From Clostridium_AD sp050717535 (GTDB lineage: Bacteria; Bacillota; Clostridia; Clostridiales; Clostridiaceae): a DNA stretch of 64,000 nt. Shown here piece after piece: positions 1 to 7,949 of the stretch. The notes under the pieces are model-generated. The model was not told where the DNA came from and did not search any database. It saw only the letters and a list, made by a program, of their open reading frames with translations. The position numbers were made by a program, and so were the translations under genes. How positions within the stretch are numbered: position 1 is the stretch's first letter; every line of letters starts with the position of its first letter. The stretch is from assembly GCF_050717535.1 (NCBI RefSeq), contig NZ_JBOITM010000068.1, forward strand, positions 83,404 to 147,403, read 5' to 3'.

Positions 1-1106
1 TTTTCCATTTTATCAAGCAGTTTGTTTTGATTTCCAATATCCTTCTCCAATTGCTTATTTAATTTTGTGATTTTTTCAGCTTCCTCTCCACTAAATAATT
101 TACTAAGCTCAATTTTTATTATCTCAAGCTTTTGTGAAATCGCTGTGGTTTGGATTTCCTCTTCCATCATATGAAACCTTTTATAAAATTTAAGGGATAG
201 TCTAAAATCTTCCTTTCTTTCATAAAATTCAGTTATAATCTTATATATCTGACTCAATTCTTTTCTAGCATTTATTTTTTTTCCATAATTAATTGCTTTA
301 TGCATATAGACTAAGAAGAGTTTTTCGTTTTCAAATATTTCAAGTTCTGCAAGATTTATTAGTACATCTATTATAAAAAATTTATTTTCTATCCTCTCTA
401 ATTGAGCAAGCGACCTATTATAGCATTCTCTTGCTTTATCATATTCCTTCTGGATAAAATAAATTTTTCCTATGCTATTTTCTACTTCTGATAGGGCAGT
501 AATATCATTATGTTCAATTAGAATGTCATAACTTTTTTTATAACATTCAAAGCTATAAGAATAATCTTTTTTTCTAAAATAAATCCCACCCATATTTTCT
601 AATATAACTGCTGTGTTAGTAACATAATTATATTTCTCACATAAATTTAAAGCACTGTTATATGAAATTAATGCCTCATCAAGATTTCCCACCTCTTTAT
701 AAACTTCACCAATATTGTTCAATATTCTACTCTTTATAAGATTGTCTTCCGTTTTTTCTAATAAATGCAATGCTTTTAGAAAATTTTCAAGCGCTGGCTC
801 ATACATAGCATTATAAAAATATACAACTCCTATAAGGTTTAAAGTTGCCGCTAAGTCTAAGGGTTTATCATAAATTTCAAATATCTTAAAGGCATCAAAT
901 GCATAATTAAAACAGTCATTGAGTTTTGTCATTGATCTACAAGCAAGTGCCATGGAAAATAATGCATAAGCCTCTTCCAGCCTCAACTTATTGGCCTTTG
1001 CTATATCATAGGCTTCTTTACTCATATCAAAAGCAAGATTGGGTTGCTTAAAGGAAATCAATTTTGCCTCTTTAATTTTATTCATAACTACTTGTATAGT
1101 ATCCAT
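1..1106 (-). CDS. TPR-repeat protein, C-terminus cut by window edge
   Basis: Open frame of 368 codons that runs off the left edge. The ATG at 1106 follows a GGGGGG-type ribosome site. The protein is a run of about 34-residue helical repeats with TPR signatures such as NIGEVYKEVGNLDEAL and SIGKIYFIQKEYDKA, spanning most of the visible part. Near the edge it becomes a charged coiled coil (KLNKQLEKDIGNQNKLL). There is no signal peptide. In clostridia this layout often precedes a GGDEF diguanylate cyclase or a kinase module, but that part is not visible, so the output is unknown. It follows the 210-residue membrane protein by 56 bp on the same strand and may share its transcript. Confidence 0.85.
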   Translation of the reverse strand, partial: MDTIQVVMNKIKEAKLISFKQPNLAFDMSKEAYDIAKANKLRLEEAYALFSMALACRSMTKLNDCFNYAFDAFKIFEIYDKPLDLAATLNLIGVVYFYNAMYEPALENFLKALHLLEKTEDNLIKSRILNNIGEVYKEVGNLDEALISYNSALNLCEKYNYVTNTAVILENMGGIYFRKKDYSYSFECYKKSYDILIEHNDITALSEVENSIGKIYFIQKEYDKARECYNRSLAQLERIENKFFIIDVLINLAELEIFENEKLFLVYMHKAINYGKKINARKELSQIYKIITEFYERKEDFRLSLKFYKRFHMMEEEIQTTAISQKLEIIKIELSKLFSGEEAEKITKLNKQLEKDIGNQNKLLDKME

Positions 1107-1162
1107 TATAGAAATCCCCCCTAGAATACATAATTGTTCACCCTTTTGTGGTAGCCTTTTAT

Positions 1163-1795
1163 TTAATTATTACCTAAAATCCATTTAGCAGTTAAAATAG
1201 CCTTGTCCTTTTGCTTTGTATTAACCGGAATACATAAAATCATACCATCACTTTTTACTCCAAACTCAGTAAGTATTTTACTATCTTGAAGGTCAATTCC
1301 ATAAACTCCTTTATCAGATGCTCTTTCTAATTCTTCAGCCTTTAAATGTGATAAATTGATACCTTGTACATTATCAAGCTTTAAACACATACCCTGCTTT
1401 TGAAATGCCACATAATCACTTTTGCTCATTATTAACAAATCTATTAAATTTGCACTTAATTCCGCTTGGAATTTTTGCATATATTGTGTTGCTGACTGTG
1501 TTTTACCATCAGTTAACCTGTCTACTGGCATAATTTCTATCCGAGCACTTTGTTTCTCAGTTCCATTTTTTATAACTATAGGTGTAAGAGTTTTTTCGAA
1601 TTTTTCAATTTTATCTACGTCAAAGTTACTTCCAATTATAGTCAAATTAAACTCGTAATTAATCTTTGTAATTTGACCATGAATAAAACCGATAATACTA
1701 AGCAAAACAATTATAGTCACTATTATATGTATCTTATAATAATCCCAAATATATTGAATTTTTTTCTTTCTAGTCAGCCCTTTAATATCCACCAT
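1163..1795 (-). CDS. Membrane-anchored protein of unknown function
   Basis: A 210-residue protein with a short basic N-terminus (GLTRKKKIQYIWDYYKIH), one transmembrane segment at about residues 24-42 and a roughly 165-residue domain predicted to lie outside the membrane. The IQYIWDYYKIH lead-in is common in clostridial and bacillar single-pass proteins. The outer domain has an alternating beta/alpha pattern reminiscent of a solute-binding fold, but I see no diagnostic motif. It lies 56 bp upstream of the TPR gene on the same strand. Function not recognised. Confidence 0.7.
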   Translation of the reverse strand: MVDIKGLTRKKKIQYIWDYYKIHIIVTIIVLLSIIGFIHGQITKINYEFNLTIIGSNFDVDKIEKFEKTLTPIVIKNGTEKQSARIEIMPVDRLTDGKTQSATQYMQKFQAELSANLIDLLIMSKSDYVAFQKQGMCLKLDNVQGINLSHLKAEELERASDKGVYGIDLQDSKILTEFGVKSDGMILCIPVNTKQKDKAILTAKWILGNN

Positions 1796-1902
1796 TATGT
1801 CCGCCCCTTTTAATTGTATATATATATATTTAGTTTACCATAAAAATATGAAATAATAAATATTGTATATTCGAAATAATTGTTTAATAATAATCTTTAT
1901 TG

Positions 1903-1931
1903 TTTACAATGGTATAAAAATATAGTATTAT
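1903..1931 (+). promoter_or_regulatory. Predicted promoter of the flavin oxidoreductase gene
   Basis: TTTACA (1903-1908) and TATTAT (1926-1931) are separated by 17 bp and lie about 50 bp before the TTG start at 1981. They fit the housekeeping sigma consensus. Predicted by eye only. Confidence 0.5.
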
Positions 1932-1980
1932 ATAAATAAAGGAAAATATAATAAGATTTACTTGAAAGGGAGAGATTAAA

Positions 1981-3099
1981 TTGAAAATAGAAAAACTACT
2001 TAAGTCTAGAACCTTAGGTTCATCAATAAATGTAAAAAACCCTATAGTTATGGCACCTATGACTACTTTTTCAGGAAACAACGACGGAACAATATCTGAG
2101 GCAGAATTACTTTATTATAAAGCAAGATCCAAGGGTGTAGGTATGGTTATTACTGCAACAACCTATGTAAGTGAATCAGGCAAAGGTTTTCCAGGCCAAT
2201 TTGCCGCCTACGATAATAAATTTTTACCAAGTCTAAAAAAATTAGCCCAGACCATAAAAGGAGAAGGCGCATTGGCTATCCTACAAATGTTCCACGGTGG
2301 CAGAATGGCAATTCCTGCTGAAATACCAGGTGGACAAACTATTAGTGCCAGCGCAGTAGCACCAGAAAGACCAGGTGCAATGACACCTAGAGAAATGACA
2401 GAAATAGAAATTCAAGATACAATTAAAGCCTTTGGTAAAACGGCAAAACTAGCAATAGCTGCAGGTTTTGATGGTGTAGAGATTCATGGTGCTAACACCT
2501 ATTTATTACAACAATTTGTTTCTCCTCACTCAAATCGAAGAAGTGATTTTTGGGGAGGAAATGTAGAAAAAAGAATGAATTTTCCATTGGCTGTTATAGC
2601 TGAAGTAAAAAAAGTGGTAAAAGAAGAAGTTGGAGATTCCTTTATAATTGGCTATAGATTTTCACCAGAAGAAACAGAGAACCCAGGAATAACTTTAAGT
2701 GATACCCTTTTATTTATAGATGTATTAGCAGATCAAGGACTAAGTTATTTGCATGCCTCCATAATGGATTTTTGGCAAAGTTCAATGCGTGATACAACTA
2801 CCACAAGCCCTATAATTTGCAAGATGCTTGACCAAATCCATGGTAGAGTTCCTTTCATTGGTGTTGGGTCTATCCATACACCCGGCGATGCTATAAAGGT
2901 ACTTGATAGTGGCGCAGAATTTGTAGCCCTTGGCAGGGAGATAATAATGGAACCTGATTGGGTTGAAAAAGTTCAAAATGGAAAAATTTCAGAAATACGT
3001 ACTACATTAAGCAAAACCAGTAGAGCCTCTTTAGACATACCAGAACCACTTTGGAATGCAATAATAAATACACCGGGTTGGTTCCCACTAACAGAATAG
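1981..3099 (+). CDS. NADH:flavin oxidoreductase, Old Yellow Enzyme family
   Basis: A 372-residue single-domain FMN TIM barrel, the length of short OYE enzymes such as YqjM/NamA without the extra Fe-S and FAD domains of 2,4-dienoyl-CoA reductase. Visible family marks are the N-terminal VMAPMTTFSGN, the HGGRM segment, the substrate/FMN motif HGANTYLLQQFVSP (H169, N172) followed by NRRSDFWGG, and the C-terminal VGSI/LGREII phosphate-binding turns. The family reduces activated C=C bonds of enones and similar electrophiles using NAD(P)H. The true substrate is unknown. The start is TTG after AAAGGGAGAG. It is a single-gene unit with its own promoter and a double terminator. Confidence 0.92.
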   Translation: MKIEKLLKSRTLGSSINVKNPIVMAPMTTFSGNNDGTISEAELLYYKARSKGVGMVITATTYVSESGKGFPGQFAAYDNKFLPSLKKLAQTIKGEGALAILQMFHGGRMAIPAEIPGGQTISASAVAPERPGAMTPREMTEIEIQDTIKAFGKTAKLAIAAGFDGVEIHGANTYLLQQFVSPHSNRRSDFWGGNVEKRMNFPLAVIAEVKKVVKEEVGDSFIIGYRFSPEETENPGITLSDTLLFIDVLADQGLSYLHASIMDFWQSSMRDTTTTSPIICKMLDQIHGRVPFIGVGSIHTPGDAIKVLDSGAEFVALGREIIMEPDWVEKVQNGKISEIRTTLSKTSRASLDIPEPLWNAIINTPGWFPLTE

Positions 3100-3103
3100 T
3101 TCT

Positions 3104-3190
3104 GTTATAGCTATAAAATTTATAATAAACTTTATAGCTATAACAAAAATGCCAGATATGTTATTAAAACATATCTGGCATTTTTTTTTT
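3104..3190 (+). terminator. Tandem hairpins ending the flavin oxidoreductase transcript
   Basis: Two perfect inverted repeats lie back to back. The first has 14-bp arms at 3104-3117 and 3131-3144. The second has 16-bp arms (AAAAATGCCAGATATG at 3145-3160, complement at 3170-3185) and runs straight into a T tract to 3190. The second is a textbook intrinsic terminator. Confidence 0.9.
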
Positions 3191-3224
3191 GAGACTTTTG
3201 CATAAAACTACTAAACCTCACAAC

Positions 3225-3530
3225 CTAAAATATTGTTCTAAACTGTGAAATATGAGTAATTACAAACTCCATACCTCCCATACCCATTGCAAAGAATGAT
3301 ACCATTATTACAAGGATTATTGCGCCGAAATCATATTTCATTATCTCTTCTTTGTTTATGATATAGGCTACAATAATTTCAATGCCTAGTATAATTAAAA
3401 CCAGTGGCCACATAGATGCTATTAATGAATAATTAATACTTGGATTTATTAATCGTAATAAAAACATTATACCAAATATAACTAAAACTATTCCCGTTGT
3501 AAATGTCCCTACTCTTCGTCCCTTAATCAT
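3225..3530 (-). CDS. Small membrane protein, LiaF-like transmembrane domain
   Basis: A 101-residue protein with three hydrophobic segments (about residues 9-25, 36-53 and 68-85). The pattern GIVLVIFGIMFLL followed by WPLVLIILGIE resembles the LiaF/DUF5668 transmembrane domain seen in cell-envelope stress operons. Its start overlaps the preceding gene by 8 bp, so it is probably translationally coupled and the last gene of the sigma-factor operon. Function is inferred only from family shape and context. Confidence 0.75.
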   Translation of the reverse strand: MIKGRRVGTFTTGIVLVIFGIMFLLRLINPSINYSLIASMWPLVLIILGIEIIVAYIINKEEIMKYDFGAIILVIMVSFFAMGMGGMEFVITHISQFRTIF

Positions 3531-4047
3531 TCATATCACACTCTCTTTTTTTACCTACAATAAGCTTTGCACCCACAACAATTATTACAACACCTATGAT
3601 TATCTGAGGAGCCATTCTTGTTATATTATGAATTGCGTTATATGCTTCATCAGAAATATATCCAGTTAAGCTATTTATAGTGTTAATCCATATTAAGTAA
3701 ATACCAAGGATTACTAGTGTTATTCCTGAAATCAATCTATGTTTTTTTAATATACCCCAATCTATTTTTCCTAATTCATCAAGTGAAAACAAATAATTAT
3801 CCTCCAGTAATAAAAATTCTTCATCCGTGGAATAACGTTTATTCATACAATCAAAGAATGAATAAAACCAGATTAATGGTAAAACAAAGAGCAGTGGTCC
3901 TATAGAAAGCCAACTAGAAAGAAATATTAAAAAGAAGAATGCTGCCATAAACGATAGACCCATCTTCATAAAACCCATATACATATGACCCGCTCCAGGT
4001 AACATTGAAAAACAAAAGGTTAAAAATTTACTTTTTTCCTTTATCAT
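3523..4047 (-). CDS. Polytopic membrane protein, TM2-like N-terminus
   Basis: A 174-residue protein with a TM2-like start: a hydrophobic segment containing the polar PGAGHMYMG turn, then a second helix and a WFYSFFDCMNKR exit. A cytoplasmic stretch and two further membrane segments (about residues 107-125 and 147-166) follow. It overlaps the anti-sigma gene by 20 bp and the downstream LiaF-like gene by 8 bp, which fixes it within one operon. It may act with the anti-sigma factor in sensing envelope state, but that is inference. Confidence 0.75.
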   Translation of the reverse strand: MIKEKSKFLTFCFSMLPGAGHMYMGFMKMGLSFMAAFFFLIFLSSWLSIGPLLFVLPLIWFYSFFDCMNKRYSTDEEFLLLEDNYLFSLDELGKIDWGILKKHRLISGITLVILGIYLIWINTINSLTGYISDEAYNAIHNITRMAPQIIIGVVIIVVGAKLIVGKKRECDMND

Positions 4048-4486
4048 TATTAAAAACCTCCAAATTAATTATTTTTTGTGAGAAATCATTAAGACTTTCA
4101 TTAATTGTGTTAATAGTACTTATACTCATTGGGTTAACTCTTAATGTGTTGGTTTCTGTATTAGCTAGAAAATTTAACCCATTGGAAAAAACAATAATTA
4201 ATGCTACACTCGCTGCCATTACTACCCTAAGAGAATAAAAGACAAATTGAGTATTGTTTTCTTTTTTCTTTTTTACCTTGCAGAATATTTCCTGCTCAAA
4301 TCCTAGTGGCGCCTCTACAAGCTCATTATCATTGAAACTATTAGCTAGTGCATCCGCACAACCTTCACAATTGCAAATATGTTCCGTTAATAAAATTAAT
4401 TCATTGTTATTTAGTGAACCCTCTTTAAGCGCATTTATTGACGTTTTGGTTAAGTGACCATATTCTTTAAATAATGTAGTACTCAC
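4028..4486 (-). CDS. Anti-sigma factor with zf-HC2 domain
   Basis: A 152-residue protein starting at a GTG behind GGAGG. The GTG overlaps the sigma-factor stop codon by 4 bp (GTGA), a coupled arrangement usual for sigma/anti-sigma pairs. Around residues 35-45 it carries HICNCEGC, the H-x3-C-x2-C zinc motif of the ZAS (zf-HC2) anti-sigma domain. A single membrane segment follows (FYSLRVVMAASVALIIVFS), then about 50 extracytoplasmic residues. It should hold the ECF sigma factor at the membrane and release it on an unknown signal. Confidence 0.85.
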   Translation of the reverse strand: MSTTLFKEYGHLTKTSINALKEGSLNNNELILLTEHICNCEGCADALANSFNDNELVEAPLGFEQEIFCKVKKKKENNTQFVFYSLRVVMAASVALIIVFSNGLNFLANTETNTLRVNPMSISTINTINESLNDFSQKIINLEVFNNDKGKK

Positions 4487-4992
4487 ACTAACTCCTCCTT
4501 CCACAAAACTTTCAACAGTTTTTTGGATCTATACAAATGAGTTTGTAATGTTTTCAAACTTTGACCTGTATCTTTTGCCATATCAGAAAGCTTAATATCT
4601 TTACAAAAATAGTTTATGGCCACCGCCCTATAAGGCTCTTTTAGTTTGTCACATAAACCATATATCTTTTCCCTACTATGTTTTTTTAAAAGTGTATCCT
4701 CAGGTAAGTCTCCCGTGTCCATTATCCCATCAAAATCTTCATTTGATAGGCTATGAATTGCTCTTGCAGGACTTTTAAGAAAATCTTTGCATTTATTTGC
4801 AGCAATTTTAGTAAGCCATGCTTTAAAATTCACACCGTCAAATTTATCAAAACTAGTATACGCAGATAAAAATGTCTGTTGTGCCAAATCTTCTGCATCA
4901 AAATAATTTTTTGTAAAAGATAGACAAATAGTAATGATTAAACGTTCATATTGTTTTATATAGTTTGCAAACTGATCCTTTTGGATAACCAT
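4483..4992 (-). CDS. ECF-type RNA polymerase sigma factor
   Basis: A 169-residue sigma-70 family protein with region 2 (DAEDLAQQTFLSAY and FKAWLTKIAANKCKDF) and region 4 (YRAVAINYFCKDIKLSDMAKDTGQSLKTLQTHLYRSKKLL, the helix-turn-helix for -35 recognition). Region 3 is absent, as usual for ECF factors. An ATG at 4992 is preferred to the adjoining GTG at 4995 because of the GGGGG site just upstream. It is first in a four-gene overlapping operon with its anti-sigma factor and two membrane proteins. Target genes cannot be read from the window. Confidence 0.92.
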   Translation of the reverse strand: MVIQKDQFANYIKQYERLIITICLSFTKNYFDAEDLAQQTFLSAYTSFDKFDGVNFKAWLTKIAANKCKDFLKSPARAIHSLSNEDFDGIMDTGDLPEDTLLKKHSREKIYGLCDKLKEPYRAVAINYFCKDIKLSDMAKDTGQSLKTLQTHLYRSKKLLKVLWKEELV

Positions 4993-5126
4993 CACCCCCT
5001 TTGTCCTTACACTTAATATAACGATTCTAACTATAAAAACACTTCATCCTTATAAAAATTTATGTTTCACGAGGTAATTATTCCTCATATGTAGCATTAC
5101 AATAGATGATATTAGAATGATTTAAT

Positions 5127-5168
5127 AAAGCCTCTGCACTACTTTATAAAGTAATGCAAAGGCTTTTA
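5127..5168 (-). terminator. Hairpin downstream of the 164-residue protein gene
   Basis: An imperfect inverted repeat (AAAGCCTCTGCACTACTTT pairing with AAAGTAATGCAAAGGCTTT) directly follows the stop codon at 5170. It has A/T flanks on both sides, so it could act in either direction. Moderate support as an intrinsic terminator. Confidence 0.6.
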
Positions 5169-5169
5169 A

Positions 5170-5664
5170 TTATATCTTTTTTACTACTCTTGGATTAAGT
5201 TTATAGCACTTTTCCAAAAAAATTTCGTCTGGTACAAACATTAATTGCATTTTGTTGTTTCCTTCCATGATCATTGCAACAAATACTTTTTCCTTTGAAG
5301 TATTTGGATAGCACTTTACTATAGAATTAGGTTTATTAGAATAATCTTTTACAAAATCACTACCCTCTGGTGCTAGTAAACCCACCTCTCTAATATTGAA
5401 AGTAACTATTTTAATTCTTTTTTTCAATTCGATTATTTTATCTATTTTGATTTCGCCTTGTACAAATTGATACTCATACTCTATAAATAGTTTTTTCTTG
5501 AAAAAAAAACTCCCTACAGCCAAACACAATAGCACTATAGCAAAAATAAAATTTATGCTAAAAGCTAATAACCCCATTATTGCAAATATAAATGTTGTTG
5601 CATTTATTGTTTTATAAGCAGCTGTTTTATATGTTGTTACTAGTTGTTCATAAACATTATCCAT
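5170..5664 (-). CDS. Small membrane protein resembling the DUF6106 family
   Basis: A 164-residue protein. Two closely spaced hydrophobic segments lie at about residues 20-58, followed by a cytoplasmic beta-rich domain beginning LFIEYEYQFVQGEIKIDKI. The YEYxFxxGEIxID pattern and the later LLAPEGSDFV resemble clostridial DUF6106 (PH-like) proteins as I remember them. No catalytic residues are evident. It is monocistronic, with its own terminator. Function unknown. Confidence 0.75.
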   Translation of the reverse strand: MDNVYEQLVTTYKTAAYKTINATTFIFAIMGLLAFSINFIFAIVLLCLAVGSFFFKKKLFIEYEYQFVQGEIKIDKIIELKKRIKIVTFNIREVGLLAPEGSDFVKDYSNKPNSIVKCYPNTSKEKVFVAMIMEGNNKMQLMFVPDEIFLEKCYKLNPRVVKKI

Positions 5665-5830
5665 AGTATTACCCCCTCGTCTTTGTACATTATACCATAT
5701 TTTGAAACTTTCATTTTACAAATAGCCATAAATAGCCATTAAAATTTCATCTACTATTTAGCCTTTTGTCTGGAATGAACTATAATGAATTTTCAACTTG
5801 AAGACTTGCAAGGCTCTTTTACAATTGATC

Positions 5831-7204
5831 TTAACTTTGTTTACTAATAATACTTTTTTCTTTAAGTCCTTTTATGCTTTTGTAAAGAAAAAATGCAGTA
5901 AGTGCCGTCGCAATAATATCTGCACAGGGTTGTGAAAGCCATAAGCCATCCAACTCAAAAAATAATGGAAGAATAAGAATAAGTGGGATTAATACTATTA
6001 CTTGTCTTAATATACTTAAAATCATTGAAATTTTCGCCTCATTTATTGCTTGAAAATAGCTTGCTCCTAAAATTTGAAACCCCAAAATAGGTAAAAAAAT
6101 CAAATCAATTCTAAGTCCACGGGCGCCCAAATTTATTAGTGCAGGATTATTACCTACAAACACAGCAATAAGCGGTTTCGCAAATAGTTGCACAACAATA
6201 AATCCAATTGTAACAATGCAAGTACCAAAAGTTATAGCGAGCTTTAGAACTTTTAAAACTCTAGAGTACAATTTAGCCCCATAATTATATCCTATTATAG
6301 GCTGAATTCCTTGACTTATACCAAATATAGGCATAAAAACAAGCATTGATATGCTATTTAATATTCCCATAGCAGCTATTGCAAGATCCCCCCCATAAGT
6401 GTAAAGCCCTTTATTATATAAAATAATTACAAAGCTTGAAGCAATTTGCATAGAGAAAGGTGCCATGCCAATAGCGAAAATTTCCTTAATAATGTGTTTA
6501 TTTAGCTTTAAATTTACCTTTTTTATCTTAAGAATACTTCCACTATTCTTAAAAGCAAAGTATTTTAATACCCAAAACGTATTAAAAGCTTGAGAAATTA
6601 TAGTTGCTATTGCAGCACCTTCAATTCCTAAATTAAAACCAAATATTAATATTGGATCTAATATAATATTAATAATTGCGCCAAATACCATTGTAAGCAT
6701 TGCCATTTTGGGATTACCCTCAGCTCTAATAATATTGTTGATACCAAAGCCTATATTTTGAAAAACGGATCCCATAAGTATAATTTGTATATATGCTTTT
6801 GCATAGGGTATACTACTTTCACTTGCTCCGAATAATATTAAAAGTTTGTTTAAAAACAAAATTCCAAGTATTCCAATTACTAATGATATTATTGTTATAA
6901 GTATTAGTGCATTCCCTAAAATATCATCTGCGGTCTTTTGGTCTTTTTCTCCTAGTTTTATTGATATAACTGCGCTAGCTCCTATACCTACAAGCATTCC
7001 AAAAGCCATTATAATAACTGATATAGGAAAAGTGATAGCAAGTCCTGAAAGAGCATAGGATCCTACTCCATTTATGTGACCTATGTAAATTCGATCTACA
7101 ATGTTGTATAATGCGCTTACTATCATACCTGTTATAGCAGGTATAGAAAACTTTAAAAGTAGTTTTCCAATACTTTCTGTTCCTAATTCTTTTGTTTGAT
7201 TCAT
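5831..7204 (-). CDS. MATE family efflux transporter
   Basis: A 457-residue membrane protein with twelve hydrophobic segments in two similar halves. The N-terminal ELGTESIGKLLLKFSIPA followed by YNIVDRIYIGH is a typical clostridial MATE opening, and GISQGIQPIIGYNYGAK marks the start of the second half. MATE proteins export cationic drugs and metabolites by Na+ or H+ antiport. The substrate is unknown. It stands alone, with no regulator beside it. A second MATE gene lies at 47140-48444 with a MerR partner. Confidence 0.92.
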   Translation of the reverse strand: MNQTKELGTESIGKLLLKFSIPAITGMIVSALYNIVDRIYIGHINGVGSYALSGLAITFPISVIIMAFGMLVGIGASAVISIKLGEKDQKTADDILGNALILITIISLVIGILGILFLNKLLILFGASESSIPYAKAYIQIILMGSVFQNIGFGINNIIRAEGNPKMAMLTMVFGAIINIILDPILIFGFNLGIEGAAIATIISQAFNTFWVLKYFAFKNSGSILKIKKVNLKLNKHIIKEIFAIGMAPFSMQIASSFVIILYNKGLYTYGGDLAIAAMGILNSISMLVFMPIFGISQGIQPIIGYNYGAKLYSRVLKVLKLAITFGTCIVTIGFIVVQLFAKPLIAVFVGNNPALINLGARGLRIDLIFLPILGFQILGASYFQAINEAKISMILSILRQVIVLIPLILILPLFFELDGLWLSQPCADIIATALTAFFLYKSIKGLKEKSIISKQS

Positions 7205-7329
7205 ATAAAAATTTCCTCCATGTCAAAAATTAAATCATCTATTTTATAGTATATCATAAATTTTTATATATTTAGTTCACCTATAAAACTAAAATCACTA
7301 AAAATATGATATAATAATTCTTTATTGAG

Positions 7330-7359
7330 TTGACTATCTTAAACTAAATTTAATATATC
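7330..7359 (+). promoter_or_regulatory. Possible promoter of the GreA gene
   Basis: TTGACT (7330-7335) and TATATC (7354-7359), 18 bp apart, lie about 60 bp upstream of the greA start. The -35 box is good and the -10 box only fair. Confidence 0.35.
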
Positions 7360-7420
7360 TAGTTTATTTAAATGTAGATAGCATCATCATATACATAAAA
7401 ATTGTTAGGAGTGACAAATT

Positions 7421-7885
7421 ATGAAAAGTACAATATTAACACCTAGCGGAGTTGAAAAATTAGAGGAAGAATTAGAACTACGCACAGGAGAAAAAAGGAA
7501 AGAAATAACAGCAGCAATCAAAGAAGCAAAGGGTCATGGTGATTTAAGTGAAAATGCAGAATACGATGCAGCTAAAGATGACGAAGCTACTAATAATGAT
7601 AGAATAATTAAGATTCAAGAGTTGCTTCGTAGCGCTACAGTAGTAGACGACTATAGCAATGATGATCATTTAGGTCTTGGTGGCCAGGCTGATATTAAAT
7701 TCCTTGATACCGATGACATTGAGAAGGTATGCCTAGTATCTACAGTAGAGACCGACCCAGATATAATGAATATAAGTATTGAATCTCCCCTAGGAATGGC
7801 AATATATAAAAAGTCCCTTGGAGAAACATGCACTGTTTTGGCTCCAGAGGGTAGTTATGAAGTAATTATTGAAAAAATTTACTAA
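7421..7885 (+). CDS. greA: Transcription elongation factor GreA
   Basis: A 154-residue protein with the N-terminal coiled coil (LTPSGVEKLEEELELR, then GHGDLSENAEYDAAKDDEA with the acidic tip) and a C-terminal globular domain beginning around residue 80. The acidic residues of DLSENAEYDAAK are those that enter the polymerase secondary channel and stimulate cleavage of backtracked RNA. The C-terminal ESPLGMAIYKKSLGETCTV is the FKBP-like GreA/GreB end. The ATG lies 8 bp after AGGAGTG. It is a monocistronic paralogue rather than the usual lysS-linked copy. It faces the aspartate decarboxylase gene, with a shared terminator between them. Confidence 0.93.
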   Translation: MKSTILTPSGVEKLEEELELRTGEKRKEITAAIKEAKGHGDLSENAEYDAAKDDEATNNDRIIKIQELLRSATVVDDYSNDDHLGLGGQADIKFLDTDDIEKVCLVSTVETDPDIMNISIESPLGMAIYKKSLGETCTVLAPEGSYEVIIEKIY

Positions 7886-7907
7886 TAGTATAAAACTTAG
7901 CAAAAAG

Positions 7908-7939
7908 AACAAGCGAGAGTAATCTCTGCTTGTTTTTTT
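7908..7939. terminator. Bidirectional terminator between greA and aspD
   Basis: AACAAGCGAGA and TCTCTGCTTGTT form a stem with a GTAA loop and a T7 tail on the plus side. The minus side reads out into TTCTTTTT, so it can serve both convergent genes. Confidence 0.85.
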
Positions 7940-7949
7940 CAATTTAACT

